Assembly (NCBI GenBank): GCA_016744335.1
Contig: JADGEO010000001.1
Coordinates: 62,001 to 126,000 of the forward strand
DNA: 64,000 nucleotides
Reading direction: 5' to 3'
Origin: Anaerolineales bacterium
GTDB lineage: Bacteria > Chloroflexota > Anaerolineae > Anaerolineales > Villigracilaceae
Shown here: positions 8,177 through 16,571 of the stretch, in pieces
How the letters are laid out: every line of letters starts with the position of its first letter
Numbering within the stretch: the first letter of the stretch is position 1
Program-made: the position numbers and the translations under genes
Notes under the pieces: generated by a model
Told to the model about the DNA's origin: nothing
Database searches by the model: none
What the model saw: only the letters and a program-made list of their open reading frames with translations

Positions 8177-9226
8177 TTATTCTGTACTTGGCACAGAGGC
8201 AGTTGTTGTAGTGCCTGTGTTTGGCAAGGGGAATAGGAAGGGTGAATCATTTGGCAATAACATCACATCGATTTCTGGTCCGAGTTTACTAATGTATTGA
8301 TACGTGAGCAAATCGGGCTTGCCCTGAATGGCATTATTGATGAGTTCCAGCGCGGCGGCTTCAGCCTCAGCTTGGATAAGGCGAGCATCGGCTTCACCCT
8401 GTGCGGCGATGACAGCGGCGTCTGCGACACCTTCTGCTATTTGACGAGCCTGCTCTGCTTCTTGTTTCTTTGATTCGACCACAAATTTAGCTTGTTGAGC
8501 TTGCTGTTCGGCAATTTGTTTTTGTTCAACTGCAACAGCATATTCTTCACTAAAATGAATGTCACGCAAAACAAAATCAACCAAAATTAGGTTATTCTCT
8601 AGGAATTTCTCTTCCATTGTCTCCGTGATAGAGGTTTCTAAAGAAGCTCGTTCCGTACTGACAATTTCTTCGATGCCATATTGAGATGCTACGTCACGAA
8701 CAATCCCCCGCGCTGTTGGGCGAACAAGCTCATTGCGATAGCGATCTTGCCAATCAATATGAAGTTCGGTCACTTTCTCTTCATCTACTTGGTAAATGAT
8801 TGAAGCTTCAATAAATACCTCTTGCCCATCTTTGGTACGCGCTCGAATCGAATCGTCGCCAGAGACATTCCCTTCGCTCGTGACGGAAGACATCGTATAA
8901 GTCTGACGAGAAATTTCGTAGCGTTTCACGTTCTCGCCGGGGACAATCCAGCGCAAGCCAGGAGTGAGGGCATCTTCAAGATAGCCTTTTGGCGCGCGAA
9001 AGGAGTAAGGTGAAACGACAACAGCACGCTCTTGGGGTTCAATGAAGACAATCCCTGCGCTGATAATTGAGACGACAATGGCAAAGACAAAGATGCCAAT
9101 GCCAAAACTAACGATGCCCTTTGTGGGTTGTTGTTTTGCGGCACGTGCCACTACTATAAATACAATCCCTATAACGGCAAACCATGAAAGGGTAGCTAAC
9201 CCTTGAAACATTACTGCGATATTCAT
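8177..9226 (-). CDS. SPFH/band 7 (prohibitin-like) membrane protein
   Basis: 349 aa from the ATG at 9226, which has GGAGA 6 nt upstream; the extra upstream codons begin at a TTG inside that site. Two N-terminal transmembrane helices (about residues 5-28 and 40-66) are followed by the SPFH domain (IEPQERAVVVSPYSFRAPKG ... LTPGLRWIVPGENVKRYEIS). An Ala/Glu/Gln-rich coiled coil (about 225-300) contains AEGVADAAVIAAQGEADARL, typical of prohibitin/stomatin proteins. The family organises membrane microdomains and chaperones membrane proteases; no partner (such as NfeD) is adjacent. Confidence 0.9.
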   Translation of the reverse strand: MNIAVMFQGLATLSWFAVIGIVFIVVARAAKQQPTKGIVSFGIGIFVFAIVVSIISAGIVFIEPQERAVVVSPYSFRAPKGYLEDALTPGLRWIVPGENVKRYEISRQTYTMSSVTSEGNVSGDDSIRARTKDGQEVFIEASIIYQVDEEKVTELHIDWQDRYRNELVRPTARGIVRDVASQYGIEEIVSTERASLETSITETMEEKFLENNLILVDFVLRDIHFSEEYAVAVEQKQIAEQQAQQAKFVVESKKQEAEQARQIAEGVADAAVIAAQGEADARLIQAEAEAAALELINNAIQGKPDLLTYQYISKLGPEIDVMLLPNDSPFLFPLPNTGTTTTASVPSTE

Positions 9227-9371
9227 ATCTTTCTCCAATAATTGATAAAAGTATAGACAAAAATAATACCATGCAAAAATAGTGCGGGTATTGGAAACAT
9301 ATCAGAAATTTCAGCAAATAAAGAGCCGCTAAAGACGGCTCAAATTAATAAGAGACCTCTTAGAACCCCAA

Positions 9372-10301
9372 TTAATGCCAAATCCTAAAGGAAGTTGTTG
9401 TTTGCCCCACAAGATCTCCATGAGAAACCTGCACACTTATTGTCACTAAGCCACCAGGAGTTTGATTGCTCACAGGTAATAATAAAGTCTCGATACCTTT
9501 TGCATCAGTCACAAAGGGTAATGTTGAGGTTGTGCCATCTGTCCAGGTCACGATTGCACTGCCAGTTGCCCCAATAACAGGTTGCAGTGTTTGGTCTTGA
9601 ACAATAACAAAAATTGCCTGATTATCTGTTGAGGCTGTAGTCGCTTTCCACGGAAAAGCACGCACACTTAAGGACAAGACCTGCGCACTTATCCCCGCGT
9701 TGAGAGGTTCAACACCCGTCAAGCGTGCTGGGTCTTCTCCAATTTTATAGAAGTAGGTTGAACCCAAATTGCCAACCACCACTTTCTGACCATTGGGGTT
9801 AGAAGGGTGCCACTCTAAACGACCATTTTGAAAATACTGAACAATTATATTGTCTTGATATTCAAAGGGTGAAATCGGGTAGCCTAAAAGAGCAATCTCA
9901 CCATGTGCTTCAAAAAAATCTAGAAAGGCAAAACAAACTGAAAATCCCGTATCATATTTTTCACAAGCTAAAGGATTATTAATGCTTAACTGTACCCCTT
10001 TTTCATAATTTAACGCGCCCAAAGGCGAAAGGTACACTTGCCCATTACGCAGCTCAAGACGAGCACGTTGAAAGTATTGCACTAATATATTTTCATTATT
10101 TATAAACTCTTCAGTAATTGGATACCCCAAAACTGTTTCAGCATCTGTAACACCTTGGTAATACTGCCAAAAAGCTCCCTGCACATTATGCCGAGTCTCA
10201 CTAAAGAAATAGGAATCAGTACTCTGCGCCTGTGTAGGAACCACCGCAAGAAGACTTAAAATAATTACTAATCCTAAAATATAACGCGCTAATTTTGTCA
10301 T
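9372..10301 (-). CDS. Secreted protein with LGFP-like repeats
   Basis: 309 aa with a clear signal peptide (LGLVIILSLLAVVPTQAQ, cleavage near residue 26). Two or three copies of a repeat with consensus VLGYPIT-EEF---NILVQYFQ-ARLE follow: ETVLGYPITEEF, ILVQYFQRARLELRNGQVYL, ALLGYPISPFEYQ and IIVQYFQNGRLEWHP. A C-terminal immunoglobulin-like region (about 215-305) has beta-strand-rich GLVTISVQVSHGDLVGQ. LGFP-type repeats are found in cell-surface proteins; the ligand is unknown. TATAAT lies exactly 6 nt before the ATG, indicating a leaderless mRNA. Confidence 0.75.
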   Translation of the reverse strand: MTKLARYILGLVIILSLLAVVPTQAQSTDSYFFSETRHNVQGAFWQYYQGVTDAETVLGYPITEEFINNENILVQYFQRARLELRNGQVYLSPLGALNYEKGVQLSINNPLACEKYDTGFSVCFAFLDFFEAHGEIALLGYPISPFEYQDNIIVQYFQNGRLEWHPSNPNGQKVVVGNLGSTYFYKIGEDPARLTGVEPLNAGISAQVLSLSVRAFPWKATTASTDNQAIFVIVQDQTLQPVIGATGSAIVTWTDGTTSTLPFVTDAKGIETLLLPVSNQTPGGLVTISVQVSHGDLVGQTTTSFRIWH

Positions 10302-10376
10302 AATTTTATTATAGCTAAAAAATCACTAGGAAAAAAGTACTACTTCCCTAATTCTACCTTAAAAACCCTTAAAAAC

Positions 10377-11483
10377 TTAGTTCTTTTCAAAATTCTCTAA
10401 AAGATTCACTATTTTCTCTGCTGAATGACCGTCACCAAATGGATTAACCGCTTGCGCCATAGCGGCATGAGCCAAGCTATCATTAAGCAAATAATTTGCT
10501 TCTCGCACAATTCTCTCCTTATCAGTGCCAACCAACTTTAAAGTCCCTGCCTGCACACCTTCGGGGCGTTCAGTCACATCACGCAAAACAAGTACGGGCA
10601 CACCAAAGGCCGGTGCTTCTTCTTGAATGCCGCCTGAATCTGTGAGAACCAAATCGACATTTTTCATTAAATGCACTAAGGGCAAATACTCTAACGGCTC
10701 TAAAAGGGTGATATTTTCTACATTGCCAAGCAAACGATGAACGGGATTTTTTACATTCGGATTAAGGTGAACGGGATACAGAATCTCCACATCCCAGCGA
10801 GACGCGATTTCTTTAAGAGCGATGCAAATCTGCTCTAGGGGCTGACCGTGATTCTCGCGCCGATGTGCGGTGACTAAAATTAGCCGCTTCGGTGCAAACG
10901 TGGAGATTAGGCTTGATACCCGCGTAGGAACTTTTTGCGCGGCAACAAACTTTAGTGCGTCAATAACGGGATTCCCCGTTACATGCACAATCTCTGCATC
11001 TACACCCTCTTTGAGCAAATTGTTTCGTGACCATTTGGTAGGCGCAAAATGCAAATCTGCCGTTATGCCTGCCACACGCCGATTAACTTCCTCAGGAAAA
11101 GGCTCCCACTTATTATGTGTGCGTAAGCCGGCTTCTACATGCCCAACTTTAATGCGCCGATAATAAGCGTTTAGTGCGGCAGACATGACCGTAGTTGTAT
11201 CCCCTTGCACTAAAACCCAATCTGGTTTCATTTTCTCTAAAATTGGGTCAAGGTGTGTAAAAACGGATGCGGTAATCTGCGCTAATGACTGGTTGGGGCG
11301 CATTAGGTTTAGGTCTATATCTGGCTCTATCTCGAAAAGAGATAAAACCTGGTCGAGCATTTCACGGTGTTGCGCGGTGACACAGACATGTGATTCTATA
11401 TCATCCCGTTTTGCAAGTTCATGCACTACGGGTGCCATTTTTATGGCTTCAGGACGGGTTCCGAAGATTGATAGTATTTTCAT
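10377..11483 (-). CDS. wecB: UDP-N-acetylglucosamine 2-epimerase (non-hydrolysing)
   Basis: 368 aa, normal for WecB/MnaA. It interconverts UDP-GlcNAc and UDP-ManNAc for cell-surface glycans. Family signatures are SIFGTRPEAIKMAPVVHEL at the N-terminus, VQGDTTTVMSAALNAYY, VGHVEAGLRT, ITADLHFAPT, LVTAHRRENHG, and LTDSGGIQEEAPAFGVPVLV with RDVTERPEG. Catalytic Asp, Glu and His residues fall inside these motifs. No other glycan genes are adjacent. TAGAAT lies 6 nt before the ATG and no Shine-Dalgarno is seen. Confidence 0.96.
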   Translation of the reverse strand: MKILSIFGTRPEAIKMAPVVHELAKRDDIESHVCVTAQHREMLDQVLSLFEIEPDIDLNLMRPNQSLAQITASVFTHLDPILEKMKPDWVLVQGDTTTVMSAALNAYYRRIKVGHVEAGLRTHNKWEPFPEEVNRRVAGITADLHFAPTKWSRNNLLKEGVDAEIVHVTGNPVIDALKFVAAQKVPTRVSSLISTFAPKRLILVTAHRRENHGQPLEQICIALKEIASRWDVEILYPVHLNPNVKNPVHRLLGNVENITLLEPLEYLPLVHLMKNVDLVLTDSGGIQEEAPAFGVPVLVLRDVTERPEGVQAGTLKLVGTDKERIVREANYLLNDSLAHAAMAQAVNPFGDGHSAEKIVNLLENFEKN

Positions 11484-11635
11484 AAAATTATTCTAATCGA
11501 TAGCCTTTCTGTTTCTAATACGACGGTTAGATCATCTGTTTTTGGGGGAGAGCAATAGGGATTGGTTCGGTAAGACGCTAATAAAGGGCAACCAAGCCTA
11601 AAATTCATGCACGCCCCTTCCTTTCCATCCATTTT

Positions 11636-12592
11636 TTAAGCTAATTTTTCTCCTAATTTCAGAAATTCTTTCACTAAGAAGGGGTCAAAATGAATGCCGC
11701 TTTTCCCTTCTATTATTTTCAGCGCATATTCTTTAGAATACTTTTTATGATAGGCTCTATCGCTGGTGAGGGCTTCGTAAACATCTATAATCGCTATCAT
11801 TCTCCCCTCGAGAGGGATATTTTCCCCAGACAAGCCATAGGGATAGCCACTACCATCCCATTTTTCGTGGTGATACAAAACAAAGGGGGTGGCGGGTTTC
11901 AAGTGATTGATATCCTTGAGCATTTTTGCGCCAACTTCTGGATGCTGGCGCATAATTGCCCATTCTTCTGGGAGCAGTGAGCCTTTTTTCTTTAATATTT
12001 TAGAGGGAACTACAAGCTTTCCTATATCGTGCAAAATTGCACCAAAATCTAAAATAACGAGGGAGGCTACATCCCACTCTAGGGACTTGCCAAACAACTC
12101 GGCTATTTCTCGCATACGCACAATATGGTTGTAGGTATAAGGATCGCGAATTTCAATGACATTTGCCATAAGCAAAATTGTTTGCAAGTGAGCTTCGCGA
12201 GTATCAAAAAGTTGTACGGCTTGGCGACGATCTAAGCGAACACGAACAGCATTGAGGAGTTCTTTGGCATCAAAGGGTTTAAAGAGATAATCGTCTACGG
12301 CTAAACGGCGCGCTTGTGAGAGATTTTCTTTTTGCGAATAAGCACTTAAAAACAAGAAGGGGACTGCCGCACCCTCTTCTCTTGAACGAACAGCTTCAAG
12401 AAAATCAAAGCCATTCATCTCTGGCATGGAAATATCTGAGACAATTAAGTCTGGTGTGGATTGGTCAAAAATATCGAGGGCTTCTTTGCCATCTTCTGCC
12501 AATATGACTTCGTAATCCTGCATTTTCAAAATTGCTTCTGCAAGTTCACGTAATTCTCTTATATCGTCTACTACGAGAATTTTTTCTTTCAT
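11636..12592 (-). CDS. Response regulator with HD-GYP output domain
   Basis: 318 aa. The receiver domain (residues 1-120) has the acidic pair VVDDIRE, phospho-acceptor Asp in LIVSDISMPEMNGF and Lys in LFKPFDA. The HD-GYP domain has the metal site GAILHDIGKLVVP and the full HHEKWDGSGYPYGLSGE motif followed by RMIAIIDVYEALTSDRAYHK. It is expected to hydrolyse cyclic di-GMP when phosphorylated. No sensor kinase is adjacent. An AGGA site lies 11 nt before the ATG. Confidence 0.94.
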   Translation of the reverse strand: MKEKILVVDDIRELRELAEAILKMQDYEVILAEDGKEALDIFDQSTPDLIVSDISMPEMNGFDFLEAVRSREEGAAVPFLFLSAYSQKENLSQARRLAVDDYLFKPFDAKELLNAVRVRLDRRQAVQLFDTREAHLQTILLMANVIEIRDPYTYNHIVRMREIAELFGKSLEWDVASLVILDFGAILHDIGKLVVPSKILKKKGSLLPEEWAIMRQHPEVGAKMLKDINHLKPATPFVLYHHEKWDGSGYPYGLSGENIPLEGRMIAIIDVYEALTSDRAYHKKYSKEYALKIIEGKSGIHFDPFLVKEFLKLGEKLA

Positions 12593-12648
12593 AAATGCTA
12601 TATCCTGTTTTATAAATAGATTAGGTAATTGCTCTAGATATTGGTGGT

Positions 12649-12743
12649 GGTAGTATCCAAGCTACCTATGAATAAATTCGTAGGCTAGATACGGGAAGTC
12701 CGTTTAAACGAACTTGATATTTCAGTGTGGGATTTCAATCCCA
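12649..12743. repeat. Cluster of small hairpins between two minus-strand genes
   Basis: Four inverted repeats follow each other: GGTAGTATCCAAGCTACC (12649-12666), CCTATGAATAAATTCGTAGG with two G-T pairs, AAGTCCGTTTAAACGAACTT (12696-12715) and TGGGATTTCAATCCCA (12728-12743). The layout resembles the cloverleaf-like repeat at 13.87-14.0 kb. Confidence 0.55.
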
Positions 12744-12779
12744 TGTTGGTCAAATAATAGGATTTAAGCATTTCACATA

Positions 12780-13811
12780 TTAAGGTCCCCAGCGTGGTTG
12801 CCAATCACAATAATCATTATCTGTTAGTCGGCGCAAATCTGTGCCATCTGTGCGCATAATGTAAATTTCACAACCGTGAATATTATCATAATGGTCGAAA
12901 TAAGCGGTAAATGCGACCCAGTTTCCATCTGGTGAGAAACTAGGTCCTTGGCTATTGCCGCCGCTAGGGGTAATTTGGCGTAAGTTTGAGCCATCGTCAT
13001 TCATTAAGTATAGCTCACGATGCCACGCTTTTCCTGAATAAGTGACAATTTCATCACGTGGCGACCAATCGGTGCGCCCGCGCAAATAATCCATTTCGTT
13101 AACTTGGCGAGGGCTTCCCCCTTCTGCAGAGATGATATACATTTGCACCGTACCATTAAAATCAGATGCAAAAAGTATTTCCTCCCCATTTGGCGACCAT
13201 GTTGGGTCCCAACCTGCTTCATAAATTTGATGCGGGTTACTTCCATCTCTATCTATAACCCAAATTGCATGCGTTTCAAGTGGTGCGCCATGCGTAAACG
13301 CGATTTGGCTACCATCTGGCGAAATTTCTGGTGCGGTTAATATGCCCATCCCATTTGTTCTCTGGCTAACTTGTCCATCGAGCGTCATCTCGTAAATATC
13401 GTAGACATTTTCACCACCAAATTGAGCGTAAATCACACTCTCGCCATCTGGAGCCATAGAGGGATAAAAATGACGCGTATAATCTTCGGTCGTCAAGCGG
13501 CGTTGATTGCTCCCATCGGCATCCATAATGCAGATTTGGTCTCCATACTGCACTTTGAAGATCTGACAAACATAGGCTATTTGCCCCGTTGGCACAGCAG
13601 GATTTGGCGTAGGGCTAGATGGAGGAGCTAAAGTGGGAATATGTGTAGAAGCCTTATCCGTAGCAACAGGCGTTAATTGCACATGAGTAGGCACGCCCGT
13701 CAATGCCATTTGCGTCGCTATCTCAAAAGGGTCAGCAGTAGCTTGAGAAAAAGGGAGATTGCAAGAAGCTAGTAAAAAGTAAAAAGGGAAGAAAAAAAAT
13801 ATCTTTCGCAT
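12780..13811 (-). CDS. TolB/WD40-like beta-propeller lipoprotein
   Basis: About 343 aa from the ATG at 13811. The N-terminus RKIFFFFPFYFLLASCNLPF is a lipoprotein signal with lipobox LASC. A Pro/Thr-rich linker precedes about six PD40-type blades: FYPSMAPDGESVIYA, APEISPDGSQIAFTHG, DPTWSPNGEEILFASDF, GRTDWSPRDEIVTYSG, GPSFSPDGNWVAFTAYF and a final QPRWGP. Each blade has the SPDG-x-I/V-x-F signature of TolB. An extracytoplasmic binding role is likely. An ATG four codons earlier (13823) is an alternative start. Confidence 0.85.
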   Translation of the reverse strand: MRKIFFFFPFYFLLASCNLPFSQATADPFEIATQMALTGVPTHVQLTPVATDKASTHIPTLAPPSSPTPNPAVPTGQIAYVCQIFKVQYGDQICIMDADGSNQRRLTTEDYTRHFYPSMAPDGESVIYAQFGGENVYDIYEMTLDGQVSQRTNGMGILTAPEISPDGSQIAFTHGAPLETHAIWVIDRDGSNPHQIYEAGWDPTWSPNGEEILFASDFNGTVQMYIISAEGGSPRQVNEMDYLRGRTDWSPRDEIVTYSGKAWHRELYLMNDDGSNLRQITPSGGNSQGPSFSPDGNWVAFTAYFDHYDNIHGCEIYIMRTDGTDLRRLTDNDYCDWQPRWGP

Positions 13812-13869
13812 GAAGATAATCATACCTGAAAAAGAAAATAAAAGATGCAGTGAATCACATTGAAGCCAG

Positions 13870-13998
13870 GGTGTACGCACTAAAGCACCTGTTTTTGCGG
13901 GGCTAAAGCCACCTTCTCAATACATGGAAGCCCTTCGGGCTAAAAAGAGTCGGATTTATCCGACTTTCATGTACTGAGGCAAGACTTTAGTCCACACC
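13870..13998. repeat. Cloverleaf-like structured repeat
   Basis: An outer stem pairs GGTGT..GCACTAAAG with CTTTAGTCCACACC. Inside lie a GGCTAAAGCC hairpin and a second stem TACATG/CATGTA. That stem encloses two hairpins, AGCCCTTCGGGCT and AGTCGGATTTATCCGACT. No ORF uses the segment. Together with its flanks it fills most of the 450-bp gene-free gap between the divergent propeller lipoprotein and DMT transporter genes. The remainder (14000-14265) shows only AT-rich sequence and a CGATAAAAT promoter-like box near 14219. Confidence 0.65.
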
Positions 13999-14265
13999 GT
14001 TGGATATTTTTTAGAAAAAGCCCTTTTGAAATAGATTTTCTTAAGAAAATGCACACATGTTATAAGAAAACCAAAGCTATTTTAGGTAAAACTACCTGAG
14101 TTTTAGTGCGTTTGCCCTAACATTGAAGCTCAGCCTCACTAATAAGATTTGTTTTTATCGTCTTTTTCTCTGCGTCATGGCGGTTAAAAGTTAAAAATAT
14201 CCCACAAATCCCAATAAAACGATAAAATACCCATCTCCTACTCTCCACATCAAAAAGGTACCTAA

Positions 14266-15114
14266 ATGCGACCAAAAGCCAATGCCGCACTCTTCTTCGT
14301 AGCCCTCATCTGGGGTGCAAGCTTCATAGCACAAGATATTTCTGCTCAATATCAGATTGCCTATATTTTCAATGGGGTCAGTTTTCTAATTGGCGGGCTG
14401 GTACTACTACCCTTCACCCCGCGCAAAGAAAAAATCTCGCGTGGCCAATGGAAGTGGATGGCAATAGCCGGCACAATCCTTTTCATCGCCTCCACGCTTC
14501 AACAAGTGGGCATCTTCTACACCCAAATTGCCAACGCCAGCTTCCTCACCAGTCTCTATATTGTCTTTATTCCCTTCATATTGTGGATGGCATTTCGAGA
14601 ACGCCCCCACAATATAGATATCCTCGCCGTCTTCATGGCAATTATCGGTGCATACCTACTCTCTACAGCGGGCACTGGACTTCAATTTCAACGTGGTGAC
14701 GCTTTAGAAATCCTAGGCGCAGTGTTCTGGGGCATGCACGTTGTCCTTCTTGGCAAATTTGCCACAAAATACAACACCATCTCCTTCGCATCGGGACAAT
14801 TTCTCATTGCAGGCATCGTCATGCTTCTGCTAGGATTAATTCTCGAAGACCCCGCCCAATTTCTCGTCCCCCCACTAATTCTTGCCACTGTTTATCGCGG
14901 TCTTCTCTCCGTTGGCGTTGGCTACACGCTACAGGTTTGGAGTCAAAACTATACCCCATCCACATCTGCTGGTTTGATATTAAGTCTCGAATCCGTTTTC
15001 GCGGCAACCTTCGCCTGGTTCATCCTAGGTGAAACCCTGCTTCCCATTCAGATTGCGGGATGCGTAATCATCTTGCTCGCTGTGCTATTCTCCCAATTCA
15101 AACAGGATGGATAA
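14266..15114 (+). CDS. DMT-superfamily (EamA) transporter
   Basis: 282 aa with about ten hydrophobic helices arranged as two EamA repeats. Signatures are ALFFVALIWGASFIAQDIS at the N-terminus, ASFLTSLYIVFIPFILW, the repeat linker GDALEILGAVFWGMHVVLLG and SAGLILSLESVFAATFAWF near the C-terminus. It should export or exchange a small metabolite across the inner membrane; the substrate is unknown. An AAAGGT-like site lies upstream of the ATG. Confidence 0.92.
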   Translation: MRPKANAALFFVALIWGASFIAQDISAQYQIAYIFNGVSFLIGGLVLLPFTPRKEKISRGQWKWMAIAGTILFIASTLQQVGIFYTQIANASFLTSLYIVFIPFILWMAFRERPHNIDILAVFMAIIGAYLLSTAGTGLQFQRGDALEILGAVFWGMHVVLLGKFATKYNTISFASGQFLIAGIVMLLLGLILEDPAQFLVPPLILATVYRGLLSVGVGYTLQVWSQNYTPSTSAGLILSLESVFAATFAWFILGETLLPIQIAGCVIILLAVLFSQFKQDG

Positions 15115-15325
15115 ACACACCACTTCGCGCGCAAACTTCAACTTGATTGCCCTCAACAAACACGATTGCGTTCGATACGCTCCCCACTCCCCAAAACGGG
15201 ACCTTCCATCTCATCCTAAAAATTGTCCGATAATCTAATGAAACACACGATGAGTGAAGCGTGATAAGTGATAGAATTGGATTAAACACATTTCAGCATT
15301 AGTTATTTTTTTGAGGGATAATCAA

Positions 15326-15424
15326 ATGAAAACATTATGGGAATACCAAGAAGATCAAGAACAATCCAATGATAGCAACGAAAGACCATCTAAGGAAGAA
15401 AAAACAGAAAAAAACGCCAAGTGA
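15326..15424 (+). CDS. 32-aa leader ORF translationally coupled to DUF3800 gene
   Basis: ATG at 15326 with GAGGGATAA 5 nt upstream, encoding a very hydrophilic Glu/Lys-rich peptide (begins KTLWEYQEDQ, ends EKTEKNAK). Its TGA overlaps the GTG start of the next gene as GTGA. The overlap and good ribosome site argue that it is translated. Whether the peptide has its own role (for example as an antitoxin-like partner) is unknown. Confidence 0.6.
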   Translation: MKTLWEYQEDQEQSNDSNERPSKEEKTEKNAK

Positions 15425-16434
15425 TACTTGAGCGTGTCTCATCTTTTTCTGTTAATACTATTCGAGATAAAGTTGCATGGGTACTCAATCATTATCCTGA
15501 ATCTCGAGATTCAGACATAACTTTACAGTTAAACTATTGGAAAACTTTTGAATCAGACATCTATAATGGTTATTCGATTTCTCCTGAAGAATACTATCGC
15601 CTAACTCGCCTAACAACAATAAAACGTGCGCGGGCAAAAATACAAAACGAATACAAGCTGTTTACCGCAAGCACTGAAGTCAAGCAACAACGCGGCGTTT
15701 TATCCGAAGAAGAGAGACAAAAAGCTGCTGAGGACAAACCCGCATACCCTATGTTCACAGTTTACATGGATGATAGTGGTAAAAATGCTGATAACCTTAT
15801 TGTTGGAAGTGTTTGGTTTTCAGCTAATTATCAACAAATTCATAGAGCTATTTTTGACATAAGAAAAAGAAGGAGTTTTGAAAAAGAGTTCCACTTCAAA
15901 AGGCTAACTCAACGAGATCTTCCCGTTTATAAAGAGGTTATTGATGTTTTTTGGAAATATGCAAATACAGTCAGTTTTAAATTAATCAGTGTTCCTCGTG
16001 CTGGAATAAAGAATGTAAACAATGCTTTTTCTGATATTTATTATCATTTGCTTATTCGAGGAGTAGAACATGAACAAAAAACAGGGAGAGCAGTTTTACC
16101 TCGAACGTTGCAAGTATGGATTGATCAAGAGAATATGGCAAAAGATAAGCTCATGGTCGCTAATTTAAAGGATCGGCTCAAACAAGCCTCTCAAAACACT
16201 TTTGATAATAATTTAAGAATAGATGAGATATATACAGTAGACTCAAAAACCAATGCGATTTTACAGATAGCTGATTTGTTTGCAGGAAGTGCCAACCGTG
16301 TCCTTAATCGTCCTGGAACAACTCTCAACCATAAAGATGAATTAGCAGAATATATCCTAAAGCCATTAGGGCTTAATTTAGGGATGCCTAGAAATGAAGT
16401 TGTTGGAGATATGACTGTTCATATTTCTTTATAA
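15421..16434 (+). CDS. DUF3800 domain protein
   Basis: 337 aa from a GTG. An N-terminal helical extension of about 115 residues precedes a DUF3800 domain, recognised by its opening FTVYMDDSGKNADNLIVGSV (the D-[DE]-S-G motif), the EFHFKRL segment, the conserved acidic LQVWIDQENM strand, and the terminal TNAILQIADLFAGSANR. DUF3800 has an RNase H-like fold with acidic residues and often accompanies mobile or defence genes; its activity is not established. Codons are much more AT-rich than in the neighbouring argS and DMT genes, suggesting transfer. Confidence 0.8.
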   Translation: MILERVSSFSVNTIRDKVAWVLNHYPESRDSDITLQLNYWKTFESDIYNGYSISPEEYYRLTRLTTIKRARAKIQNEYKLFTASTEVKQQRGVLSEEERQKAAEDKPAYPMFTVYMDDSGKNADNLIVGSVWFSANYQQIHRAIFDIRKRRSFEKEFHFKRLTQRDLPVYKEVIDVFWKYANTVSFKLISVPRAGIKNVNNAFSDIYYHLLIRGVEHEQKTGRAVLPRTLQVWIDQENMAKDKLMVANLKDRLKQASQNTFDNNLRIDEIYTVDSKTNAILQIADLFAGSANRVLNRPGTTLNHKDELAEYILKPLGLNLGMPRNEVVGDMTVHISL

Positions 16435-16511
16435 TCATCAACAAATAATGTGCTATTTATCGAAAAAGCACTCAAAATTTCACGCATCACCCCTCATTCG
16501 TCATCCCCTCA

Positions 16512-16520
16512 TGTTATAAT
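16512..16520 (+). promoter_or_regulatory. Extended -10 promoter of argS
   Basis: TGTTATAAT, a perfect TGnTATAAT extended -10, lies about 50 nt upstream of the argS ATG in the gap after the DUF3800 gene. Confidence 0.6.
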
Positions 16521-16571
16521 CCCCCCGAAAAACATCTTTGTTCATCTCATTTATCTCTGGTTAAAAAAACT

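Noticed and set aside
12593..12779. Possible cyclic-di-GMP riboswitch upstream of the HD-GYP gene
   Set aside because: The segment contains only small independent hairpins without the conserved GEMM core, and lies downstream of the opposite neighbour, with the HD-GYP start close to its own AGGA site.
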